Assembly (NCBI GenBank): GCA_031264245.1
Contig: JAISEG010000001.1
Location: 1 to 64,000, forward strand
Source: Oscillospiraceae bacterium
Lineage (GTDB): Bacteria; Bacillota; Clostridia; Oscillospirales; JAAYOS01
Direction: 5' to 3'
Length of the DNA stretch: 64,000 nt
Shown: one piece after another, positions 18,176 to 25,938 of the stretch
Layout of the letters: the number at the start of each line of letters is the position of its first letter
How positions within the stretch are numbered: the first letter of the stretch is position 1
Notes under the pieces: generated by a model
What the model saw: the letters and a program-made list of their open reading frames with translations, nothing else
The model's database searches: none
Told to the model about the DNA's origin: nothing
Position numbers and translations under genes: made by a program

Positions 18176-18772
18176 CTATTTCGGGATGGAATCCGCGGCT
18201 GCATCGAAGCCGCTGAGAAGCTCCCTCGTCACATATCCGATTTTGTGGACTGTAACCCCCACCTCTGAAAACGGAAGAGGTATCGCGTAGCTATCCCATC
18301 TGTTGAGCCTTACCGCCCTGCCGTATTTAAAGCTGATGGCAGTCATCTCCCTGCCCGACCCCATTGCCAGGTGAAACAAAATCTTCTTCGGCTTGTGTAC
18401 AGGTCCCAGCGGACCGTCCAGCGCCATAGCCAGTACGTATCCCATATCCATGCTTTCCGCCTTCAGCTCCGCCATCGCGTGCCTTGCCGCAAGACCGTCC
18501 TTTACCCTCACCGTCCTGTGCCCGTATCGCCTTATCGTCTTTTCAATGACGTCGCCCCGCCAGTCGGCGGTGACCACAATCGAAAATTTCACCCCGCTGT
18601 CTTTAAGCTGCTTGAGCAAAATGAGCGCGGCTATACTGTCGCCATGCCAAAAGCCTGCCGCCTTACCGCCTTTTAAATATTCTATATTTTGCGTTTTCAT
18701 CCTGACGGTACTCAGGATGAATCTAAGCCCAAAGCCGACAATCGCGGAGATAACCGAGTGAATAAGCTTCAA
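18176..18772 (-). CDS. DUF374 lysophospholipid acyltransferase-like protein
   Basis: A ~198-residue DUF374 protein, related to lipid A/lysophospholipid acyltransferases. The motif FWHGDSI and the signature ALDGPLGPVHKPK (DGPxGP in the family) are clear. It probably acylates a lipid at the cytoplasmic membrane; substrate unknown. The TTG at 18772 is chosen because AAGGGGG sits 6 bases before it, just past the upstream glycosyltransferase stop; an ATG at 18823 would add 17 residues and overlap that gene by 40 bases without a clear ribosome site. It is cotranscribed with the glycosyltransferase. Confidence 0.78.
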   Translation of the reverse strand: MKLIHSVISAIVGFGLRFILSTVRMKTQNIEYLKGGKAAGFWHGDSIAALILLKQLKDSGVKFSIVVTADWRGDVIEKTIRRYGHRTVRVKDGLAARHAMAELKAESMDMGYVLAMALDGPLGPVHKPKKILFHLAMGSGREMTAISFKYGRAVRLNRWDSYAIPLPFSEVGVTVHKIGYVTRELLSGFDAAADSIPK

Positions 18773-18783
18773 ATTAAGCCCCC

Positions 18784-20028
18784 TTAGCGGAAGGATGACC
18801 TTCCTGGAAACCTCGCGCCCCATCTCAAAGGCTGCCCGCTGTGCGCCTTTTCATATATCAGGGATTCATATAGGCTCTCCGCCGCCGCGGCAATTTTGTC
18901 GGCTGTGTATTTGTCGGCTGTGATTTCCGCTAGGTTGCTCATCCTTCTCCCCATCGCTTCATCTTGAAGTATTTCCGCGACAGCCGCGGCAAACTCCGCG
19001 GCGTCCGGTTTCGTTTTCCGCCCGTTGTATCCGTCCTTAACTATGTCGCAAACCCCGCTCGCGTCCACCGCAACCACCGGAAGTCCCGCCGCCATCGCCT
19101 CCAGAAGCACTATCCCCTGCGTCTCCGACCGGGAGGAAAAGAGGAACATATCCGACGCGCGGTAGTAGTTGCTAAGCTCGGCGTTTGGAATCACCCCGCA
19201 CAATGTAACGTTATCCCGAAGCCCCAGCGAGACAATTTCCTTTTCCAGCGTTTCCCTGTGGCTTCCGTCCCCGATGAGCATTATTTTAAACACGTCGCCG
19301 GTCATGTCCTTAAGCAGCTTCAACGCTTCGAGGAGAAACGAGATGTTCTTCTCCTTCTCCAGCCTTGCCACACAGCAGAACAGATATCTTTTATCCCCGG
19401 CGTATTCCCGCCTTATGCGCGAAACCTCACCCTCGTCAAACTCAAAATCGCCGGAGCCCAGCCCTGTGGGCAAAACCGCTATGTTGCTCTTGGTTCCGTT
19501 TTCGCTGAGAAAGTCGCGGATGAGCGGCGTGGGCGCGATAACCATGTCGCAGAGGTTTGTGACTATGCGGTTGTGCAGGGTAACTATCCGCGAAGCAAGC
19601 CTCACAACCAATCCGCCCAGCTTGCCTTTGTCCCTTTTGTCCGCGAAGGGAAGAATGTAATGTATATACTGCTCGTACCTCGTATGATAGGTCAGCGCCA
19701 CCGGAATTCCCTGCCTGTTAGCGATTCTGATGCCGGTGTACCCGATAAGCATCGGATGGTGTATGTGAATAAGGTCGTATTTATTTCCCCGGAAATGCTC
19801 ATATACCCTTTTGTCGTACAGCGCCGGAACCACCATGCCGTTTTCCAGCTTTTTCTTGTTGACCTTGTACCTGTACACATCCTGCTCCGGCTCGCAGCTG
19901 TCATACTCGGGCGCGAATACCGTCACCGTGTGCCCGCGCTTTCTCAGGGACGCGGCGAGCCTGTCCACCGACACAGGCACCCCGCCGAGGAACGGCTTGT
20001 AGTTGTTGGTCAGCATTGCTATTCTCAT
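18784..20028 (-). CDS. GT4 family glycosyltransferase (diacylglycerol glucosyltransferase-like)
   Basis: A 414-residue GT-B glycosyltransferase of family GT4. The N-terminal NNYKPFLGGVPVSV glycine loop, the HIHHPMLIGY segment and the EX7E motif in SETQGIVLLEAMAAGLP (about residue 305) match family members that glycosylate diacylglycerol or phosphatidylinositol. It likely works at the inner leaflet. Downstream lies the DUF374 acyltransferase-like gene, upstream a DedA gene, all on one strand, which suggests membrane-lipid modification. The exact acceptor is not readable. Confidence 0.85.
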   Translation of the reverse strand: MRIAMLTNNYKPFLGGVPVSVDRLAASLRKRGHTVTVFAPEYDSCEPEQDVYRYKVNKKKLENGMVVPALYDKRVYEHFRGNKYDLIHIHHPMLIGYTGIRIANRQGIPVALTYHTRYEQYIHYILPFADKRDKGKLGGLVVRLASRIVTLHNRIVTNLCDMVIAPTPLIRDFLSENGTKSNIAVLPTGLGSGDFEFDEGEVSRIRREYAGDKRYLFCCVARLEKEKNISFLLEALKLLKDMTGDVFKIMLIGDGSHRETLEKEIVSLGLRDNVTLCGVIPNAELSNYYRASDMFLFSSRSETQGIVLLEAMAAGLPVVAVDASGVCDIVKDGYNGRKTKPDAAEFAAAVAEILQDEAMGRRMSNLAEITADKYTADKIAAAAESLYESLIYEKAHSGQPLRWGARFPGRSSFR

Positions 20029-20080
20029 CTTCCATCCCCCCTTTCGTTTCGGTCATAATCTTTTCGAACCGTCGGCGCGT

Positions 20081-20593
20081 CTACTTTCCAAACAGGCTGA
20101 AAACCGTGTCTCCGAACAGATAACCCGCGCCGATAAAGACAAAGTTCCATATCGCTATCCCGATTGCCGAGGACACTGTGTAAACCGCGAAATTCATCTT
20201 TACCACCCCCGCCGGCAGCGAAATTATCGTTCTGACTGTGGGCAGAAGCTTTGATATAAAGACGCTTATAAACCCTCTGCGGTTTATCCAGTCGATAATT
20301 TTATCTATTCTTTCCTGCTGCTTTGGCATCTTCTTTTTCAGCCAGGCAAGCGCCGGCGCTCCGCCCAATCTCCCGATAAAGTAGAGTACCCAGCTGCCTG
20401 TCAGACCCGCCAGCATAGATATGAGAAGTACCCATATAAAGTTAAGCCCGCCCTTGGCCGCGAATATCCCCGCCGCGGGCATAATTATGCCCGCCGGAAA
20501 GCCCGGAAGGTTCATATATTCGAGGAGCACGATAACAAATACGGCAATAAGCCCGTACCTCGCTATATACCCCGTGATCGTCTGCAAATCCAT
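20081..20593 (-). CDS. DedA family membrane protein
   Basis: A 170-residue DedA/SNARE-associated protein with the family motif FISKLLPTVRTIISLPAG (F-x-R/K-x-x-P-x-x-R) and re-entrant hydrophobic segments. DedA proteins act as lipid flippases/scramblases, including for undecaprenyl phosphate and phosphatidylethanolamine. Shorter than typical (about 200). Gene lies 52 bases upstream of the glycosyltransferase on the same strand and is probably the operon's first gene. A candidate promoter is at 20662-20690. Confidence 0.88.
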   Translation of the reverse strand: MDLQTITGYIARYGLIAVFVIVLLEYMNLPGFPAGIIMPAAGIFAAKGGLNFIWVLLISMLAGLTGSWVLYFIGRLGGAPALAWLKKKMPKQQERIDKIIDWINRRGFISVFISKLLPTVRTIISLPAGVVKMNFAVYTVSSAIGIAIWNFVFIGAGYLFGDTVFSLFGK

Positions 20594-20661
20594 TGATTAC
20601 CTCATTTTGTTAAATTACCGAAACCGGTCGCGCGTACTTTCACTTTCAATAATATAACCTG

Positions 20662-20690
20662 AATATAAATTCCGCATGTATAAAATCCAA
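20662..20690 (-). promoter_or_regulatory. Candidate sigma-A promoter for dedA-GT4-DUF374
   Basis: On the minus strand TTGGAT and TATATT are separated by exactly 17 bases. It lies about 70 bases upstream of the DedA start. Confidence 0.45.
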
Positions 20691-20724
20691 AGAATTCCTA
20701 AAGAAAAATTAATAATTTTTCAAA

Positions 20725-20753
20725 TTTACATTGTTTATATTATATTGTATAAT
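20725..20753 (+). promoter_or_regulatory. Candidate sigma-A promoter for the HD-GYP regulator
   Basis: TTTACA at 20725-20730 and TATAAT at 20748-20753 are 17 bases apart. A second, extended -10 (TGCTATAAT, 20875-20883) lies closer to the gene. The 371-base divergent region 20594-20964 otherwise has only a weak AACCC/GGGTT hairpin near 20900-20945. Confidence 0.55.
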
Positions 20754-20964
20754 ATAAAGAAGATATTTGCAACGGCAATAATCCCGCTTACCAATAAAAA
20801 ATAAATTCGATAAAAATTATTTTCCGTGAAAACCCAATTGTATAAATTTGACTATATCAAACATGCCGATTATTTGCTATAATGTATTGAGTATTTATTA
20901 TGAACCCGAGTACATCGCCCTATGGCCTGTGCCGCAGGTGGGTTTATTGCTATGGGAGTTTCGT

Positions 20965-22041
20965 ATGGATTCAACAGACAAGAAAATATTTATAGTTGAC
21001 GACAGTATAACCAATCTGTCCATCGCGAAAAACATATTGATCGACAAGTATGACGTTTTTACAATCCCTTCGGGTCAAAAGCTGTTTTCCCTCCTTGAAA
21101 AGGTCAAGCCCGACCTTATCCTTCTGGATATAGAGATGCCGGGCATGAACGGCTACGACGTAATAAGGAAGCTCAAGGCGGACCCGGAAACCCGCGGTCT
21201 TCCGGTTATGTTTCTGTCGGCAAAAAGCGACACGGGAAGCGAGCTTGAGGGACTGAGCCTCGGAGCCATCGATTATATATCAAAGCCGTTTTCTCCGACC
21301 CTCCTTCAAAAGCGCATAGAGGTCCACCTCCTCGTTGAGACACAGAAGGCCGAGCTTGCGGGCTACAATAAAAATTTACGGCAAATGGTTGAGGAAAAGA
21401 CCAAAACCGTCTACGAGCTGCAAAATTCGATACTCAGAACCGTCGCGGAGCTTGTCGAATGCCGCGACGACATTACCGGCGGGCACATAGAACGAACCCA
21501 GAGCTTCCTTGAGATACTGGTAAATGAAATCGTGAAAAGAGGGCTCTTCCCCGAGGAAAAGGACCTGTGGGACAACGAATTTTTCCTGCAATCGGCTCAG
21601 CTGCACGACGTCGGCAAGATAGCCACAAAGGACAGCATCCTTATGAAGCCCGGAAAGCTTACCTCCGAGGAATATGAGGAGATGAAGAAGCACACCCTGT
21701 TCGGAGTCAGCACCATTGAACAAATTGAGCACGGCACCTCCGAGCATGAATTTCTCAAGCACGCCAAAATCTTTGCCGGGTCGCACCATGAGAAATGGGA
21801 CGGCAGCGGTTATCCGCACGGACTCAAGGGTGATGAAATCCCCTTGCAGGGTCGGCTTATGGCTATTGCCGACGTATATGACGCGCTTATTTCCGAGCGC
21901 CCGTATAAGAAAGCCTTCACCCACGAGGAGGCGAGAGGAATAATAATAGATGGCAGCGGCAAACACTTTGATCCCGTACTTGTCCGGCTTTTTGCCTCTG
22001 TTTCCGACGAATTTGAGCGTGTCGCAAAACAGACGATGTAA
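20965..22041 (+). CDS. Response regulator with HD-GYP phosphodiesterase output
   Basis: A 358-residue RpfG-type protein. The receiver has D55 in LLDIEMPG and K in SKPF; a short coiled coil (about 125-150) leads to an HD-GYP domain with HDVGK near residue 214 and HHEKWDGSGYPHGLKG near 272. HD-GYP domains hydrolyse cyclic di-GMP. The metal-binding residues look intact. The ATG at 20965 has GGGAG 6 bases upstream; upstream in-frame codons are non-conserved. The hybrid kinase 67 bases downstream, with receiver and Hpt domains, is the probable phosphodonor chain. Confidence 0.92.
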   Translation: MDSTDKKIFIVDDSITNLSIAKNILIDKYDVFTIPSGQKLFSLLEKVKPDLILLDIEMPGMNGYDVIRKLKADPETRGLPVMFLSAKSDTGSELEGLSLGAIDYISKPFSPTLLQKRIEVHLLVETQKAELAGYNKNLRQMVEEKTKTVYELQNSILRTVAELVECRDDITGGHIERTQSFLEILVNEIVKRGLFPEEKDLWDNEFFLQSAQLHDVGKIATKDSILMKPGKLTSEEYEEMKKHTLFGVSTIEQIEHGTSEHEFLKHAKIFAGSHHEKWDGSGYPHGLKGDEIPLQGRLMAIADVYDALISERPYKKAFTHEEARGIIIDGSGKHFDPVLVRLFASVSDEFERVAKQTM

Positions 22042-22108
22042 ATAATATAGCTGTAATATGCAAATTACTCAAGTTAAATTGCTATAACACAAAGGAATTT
22101 TGTAAAAA

Positions 22109-25100
22109 ATGAAGTCGTTTATAATGAAGCTTAAAACTGCTTTAAGTAAAAATATTGAACATATTCTCATAGTGGTGGCCGCGTTTCTCGCTATGGTAGT
22201 GGTGGGCTACAGCTATGTTTCAGGCATAGTCGGCAGTCTTATGTCCGTTAACGGGAACAATATTCTCGACTCCGCCGAAGCCACCATAAAGACAAGCCTG
22301 GTCCGCGCCGAGGTCTCGCTTTCGGACGTTGTTTTTTCGATAGAAACCATGCGGGAAAAAGTCTCTTCTCCGGAGGATTTCCGCGAAATCATCCGGGGCT
22401 GGAGCAATATGTACAATGAAAGCAGTGATCTGATAGACTTCAGCGCGCTTTACGGTTACATAGACGGCGAGGTTTTGTTCAGAACGGATTGGACGCCAAC
22501 GGAAGGCTGGGGACCGACGGCGAGACCGTGGTATATCGGCGCCGTCGAGAAGAAGGGCGGGATATTCTACTCAAATCCTTACGTTGACAAATTTACAGGC
22601 AAGGTTATAATCACCCTGTCCGCGGTAATATCGGAAAACGGAATATTCGACCCTGATAAAGCGGAGCAGGATGTGTTTGGGATCGATGTACCCGTGTCCG
22701 GTCTGTCGGCTTACATCTCCTCCCTTGAGCTGGGCAGCGGCGGTTACGGCATCCTGCTCAGCGACGACCTTATGATACTTTCCCACCGGGACGAGAGCTT
22801 TATCGGGGATTATTTAACCGGCGGCGCTTATTCCCCGGTAAACGAGGCGCTCAGCGGCGCCGGGCATATCGAAGCGTTCAGGTTTACCGACTATGACAAG
22901 ACCGACAGCATATGCTTCTTCCGGCAGATATATAACGGATGGTATGTCGGAGTTGTTTCACCCGTAACCGGCTACTACAGCCAGGTCTACAGGATGGCGG
23001 CGGCGCTCACGGCGCTCGCTGTCTTTCTTGTGATCTTGCTCAGCTATTTCATCATACGCTTAAATTCCGCCAAGCTTCAGTCGGACGAGGAAAACCGCAG
23101 CAAGACCTCCTTCCTTGCGAAGATGAGCCATGAGCTTCGCACCCCGATAAACACGATATCCGGGATGAATGAGCTTATATTGCGCGAAAATATATCTCCG
23201 GCGGTGCAGGAGCACGCGGGTGGCATCAAGCGGGCAAGCGCGGACCTGCTCACGATAATAAACGATATACTCGACTTTTCAAAGATCGAGGGAGGAAATT
23301 TAAAGCTTGTCCGGGCAAAGTACAATTTTTCTTCCCTCATCACCGACGTCCTTGGAACCGTACGGGCAAGGCTCTCCGGTTCCTCCGTTCTCTTCGTGTC
23401 AAATATAGACAGCTTTATTCCAAACGAGCTGATAGGCGACGATTTAAAGGTGAGGCAGATAATGCTAAATCTGCTCTTAAACGCCGTCAATTACACGCAG
23501 GAAGGGTTCGTCTCTATTTCAGTGACCGGCAAAATCGAGGACGATGAGACTGCTCTGCTGACAATAAAGATTTCTGACAGCGGGGTCGGAATAAGCCCGG
23601 AGGATATCCCGAAGCTTTTTGCCGGGTTTGGCCGGATAGAAAACGACCAACCGGCTTCCCCCGGCGCCGGTCTCGGTCTCGCCATAACAAAGAATCTGTG
23701 CGAAACGATGGGCGGGTCGATTTCAGCGTCAAGCGTACTTGGGCGGGGCAGCACTTTCACTGTTCAGCTCCCTCAAAAATATGATGAATATAACAAGTTC
23801 GCCTCGGTTATCTCCCCCGAAACAAAAAGCGTGCTTGTCTACGAAACAAGGGTGGTCTACAGCGAGTCGATAACCCGCACCCTTTCAAACCTTGGGGTAA
23901 GCAGCGCCTCAGTGACCAACCAATCGGAGTTTTACGAACAGCTTCGGGAGCGCGACTTCAGCTATATTTTTGCTTCCTCCTACCTTGCCGATACGATAAA
24001 CCGCATACTAAACAGGCTTGACCTTCACAAGAGGATTGTGCTTATATGCGAAGGCTCGGATACGGTCGCGGCAAAGCACGCAAAGACCCTCTCTATGCCG
24101 GCGCACTCCCTTTCTATCGCGAATCTTCTCAACCAGGGCAATGCAGAGTTCGAATTTTCCGCTGATAAGGACGACTCAATGTTCATTGCCCCATCGGCGC
24201 GGGTGCTTGTTGTGGATGATATTATCACCAACCTTATGGTCGCGGAGGGGCTCATGTCGCCTTACCGTATGCAGCTTGACACCTGCACCAGCGGAGCGGA
24301 AGCCATCGAACTGGTGCGCAAAAACAAATATGACCTTGTGTTTATGGATCACATGATGCCCGGCATGGACGGAATTGAGACCACACGAAGGATCCGCGAC
24401 GCCGGCAAGACGGAATACTATCAAAAGCTTCCCATAGTCGCCCTCACGGCAAACGCGATAGACGGGGTGAAGGATATATTTATTCAGGGCGGGCTGAACG
24501 ACTACCTTTCAAAGCCCATCGACACGGCAAAGCTTCACCGTATACTGCAAAAGTGGATACCTGTATCCAAACGTGAAAGGTATACGGAGGATTCCCTGTC
24601 CGACTCTCCCGTATTCGAAATCGACGGCATAGACGTAAATCTCGGAATCGCCATGACCGGCGGGAACACAGACTTCTACATAGGCGCCCTCTCGGTGTTC
24701 TATAAGGATTCGGCAAAAAAGATAGTCGAGATCAAAGCCGCTCTCGACGAGGGAGATATCCCGCTCTACACCACGTACGTACACGCGGTAAAGGGCGCCT
24801 CCCAAAGCCTGGGCGCAATAGATTTGTCCGACACCGCAAAGCTTCTGGAGCTTGCGGGTCTCGGTGGGGATACCGTCTATATAAATGAAAACACTCCCCT
24901 CTTTCTGGAGCAGATAAAGCGGCTGCTTGAGAACATAATCACCGTCATACCCCAAAAGCACGCGGTAACGGATGTGACCGAGGTAAGCGCGGACACTGAG
25001 CTTCTTCACAGCGAGCTTACAAAGCTGAAGGACGCGCTTGCAAGCATGGAGATGAGGCTTGCGGACCGGATACTCAGCGGGCTTCAAAGAATAAGCTGGT

Positions 25101-25201
25101 TTGCCGAGATAAACGACCTTCTTGACTGTGTTGAACATAGCATACTCCTGTGCGATTACGGCGAAGCGCAGGATCAGATAGCTGAAATACTTGAAAAATA
25201 A
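22109..25201 (+). CDS. Hybrid histidine kinase with Cache sensor, receiver and Hpt
   Basis: A 1030-residue phosphorelay kinase: membrane helix about 16-40, extracellular double-Cache-like sensor (about 45-290; RPWYIGAVEKKGGIFYSNPYV block), second helix about 296-318, HisKA with SHELRTPIN (His near 340), HATPase (DSGVGIS, GAGLGLA), a degenerate receiver-like segment (about 570-670), a true receiver with FMDHMMPGMDG (Asp near 747) and a C-terminal Hpt with HAVKGAS (His near 892). Cache domains bind small ligands. It is probably coupled to the HD-GYP regulator just upstream. The stop codon lies at the base of a terminator palindrome. Confidence 0.9.
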   Translation: MKSFIMKLKTALSKNIEHILIVVAAFLAMVVVGYSYVSGIVGSLMSVNGNNILDSAEATIKTSLVRAEVSLSDVVFSIETMREKVSSPEDFREIIRGWSNMYNESSDLIDFSALYGYIDGEVLFRTDWTPTEGWGPTARPWYIGAVEKKGGIFYSNPYVDKFTGKVIITLSAVISENGIFDPDKAEQDVFGIDVPVSGLSAYISSLELGSGGYGILLSDDLMILSHRDESFIGDYLTGGAYSPVNEALSGAGHIEAFRFTDYDKTDSICFFRQIYNGWYVGVVSPVTGYYSQVYRMAAALTALAVFLVILLSYFIIRLNSAKLQSDEENRSKTSFLAKMSHELRTPINTISGMNELILRENISPAVQEHAGGIKRASADLLTIINDILDFSKIEGGNLKLVRAKYNFSSLITDVLGTVRARLSGSSVLFVSNIDSFIPNELIGDDLKVRQIMLNLLLNAVNYTQEGFVSISVTGKIEDDETALLTIKISDSGVGISPEDIPKLFAGFGRIENDQPASPGAGLGLAITKNLCETMGGSISASSVLGRGSTFTVQLPQKYDEYNKFASVISPETKSVLVYETRVVYSESITRTLSNLGVSSASVTNQSEFYEQLRERDFSYIFASSYLADTINRILNRLDLHKRIVLICEGSDTVAAKHAKTLSMPAHSLSIANLLNQGNAEFEFSADKDDSMFIAPSARVLVVDDIITNLMVAEGLMSPYRMQLDTCTSGAEAIELVRKNKYDLVFMDHMMPGMDGIETTRRIRDAGKTEYYQKLPIVALTANAIDGVKDIFIQGGLNDYLSKPIDTAKLHRILQKWIPVSKRERYTEDSLSDSPVFEIDGIDVNLGIAMTGGNTDFYIGALSVFYKDSAKKIVEIKAALDEGDIPLYTTYVHAVKGASQSLGAIDLSDTAKLLELAGLGGDTVYINENTPLFLEQIKRLLENIITVIPQKHAVTDVTEVSADTELLHSELTKLKDALASMEMRLADRILSGLQRISWFAEINDLLDCVEHSILLCDYGEAQDQIAEILEK

Positions 25202-25243
25202 AGTCTATCCCGCTTGCTTTAATCAGCAAGCGGGATAGACTTT
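25200..25243 (+). terminator. Perfect 19-bp inverted repeat at the hybrid kinase stop
   Basis: Arms 25200-25218 and 25225-25243 pair perfectly around TTAATC. The stem base overlaps the stop codon, and the loop plus right arm contain TTAATCAGCA, a variant of the recurring decamer. Confidence 0.65.
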
Positions 25244-25302
25244 ATAAGTAATCATTGAGGTCCCGAAATGATATTTAACCTTCTGTAATTATCTTTTGCG
25301 GC

Positions 25303-25542
25303 TTATATCTCCAGCCCTTCAAAAAAATCTTCAAATTCAGCCTTGAAGATTTTTTTCATTGCCAAAAGCTCACTTATTCGAATATTGTATGTACCGCACT
25401 CAATCTGTGAATAGATGCTCCTGGATAAATTGCATCCCATTATCTGCATTTGCGCCGTGACTTGCTCCTGTGTAAGCCCGGCTCCCGCCCTCAATTTACT
25501 GATATTTATTCCGATGTTCATATCCTGTTTAAAACGTTGCAT
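25303..25542 (-). CDS. Small XRE-family helix-turn-helix regulator
   Basis: A 79-residue Cro/C1-type DNA-binding protein, essentially one HTH domain (RAGAGLTQEQVTAQMQIMG then SRSIYSQIECGTYNI). The ATG at 25542 is used because GAGGAG sits 8 bases upstream; an ATG at 25548 is too close to it. It is divergent from a 62-residue hypothetical protein, and the intergenic region has two identical 13-base sequences that may be operators. Confidence 0.85.
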   Translation of the reverse strand: MQRFKQDMNIGINISKLRAGAGLTQEQVTAQMQIMGCNLSRSIYSQIECGTYNIRISELLAMKKIFKAEFEDFFEGLEI

Positions 25543-25567
25543 AATCATCGCTCCTCATATCGCAAGA

Positions 25568-25635
25568 AATACATTGCAAATTTGTCTTGATTCTAACGCA
25601 AATATATGTTGGAATTGCAATTAATACATTGCAAA
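25568..25635. promoter_or_regulatory. Direct repeats, candidate operators of the XRE regulator
   Basis: AATACATTGCAAA occurs at 25568-25580 and 25623-25635, start points 55 bases apart, between divergent genes. Such duplicated sites next to an XRE gene commonly mediate autoregulation; binding is inferred. Confidence 0.45.
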
Positions 25636-25654
25636 AAGAGGAACGATTAACAAT

Positions 25655-25843
25655 ATGGATCACTACAGACAAAAAGAAGCCCTAAGATTACTGGAGTGGA
25701 TTTCAACACATGAAACGGAATGGCGGGATATTTGCGGTCTCAATAAAGATGAGATAAGCGCGGACAGATACATTGAGCTTATGACTATGCTTAAAGACCA
25801 ATCATTCTACCAAATCATAATGGTATTCATCTTAATTCCGTAA
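25655..25843 (+). CDS. Hypothetical 62-residue protein divergent from XRE regulator
   Basis: A short acidic frame opening MDHYRQKEALRLLEWIS, with AGAGGA about 12 bases before the ATG. No motif is recognised. The C-terminus becomes hydrophobic (FYQIIMVFILIP), which could reflect a frameshift or truncation of a longer protein. It faces the XRE gene over shared direct repeats, so coregulation is plausible. Confidence 0.45.
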   Translation: MDHYRQKEALRLLEWISTHETEWRDICGLNKDEISADRYIELMTMLKDQSFYQIIMVFILIP

Positions 25844-25866
25844 ATATAATTAATCACTTTAATAGC

Positions 25867-25922
25867 ATACGTAAATAACAGGCTGGTTTTCCCGCGGGAA
25901 AACCAGCCTGTTATTTACGTAT
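25867..25922. terminator. 56-base perfect palindrome
   Basis: The 28 bases from 25867 are exactly complementary to the 28 up to 25922, with no spacer (centre CCCG/CGGG). It lies 17 bases past the Re-citrate synthase stop and 24 bases past the small plus-strand gene, so it can end both transcripts. Confidence 0.7.
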
Positions 25923-25938
25923 CCGCCCCTGCGGGCAA

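Noticed and set aside
18964-20058. 364-residue plus-strand frame inside the GT4 gene
   Set aside because: Antisense shadow; the minus-strand glycosyltransferase has clear motifs.
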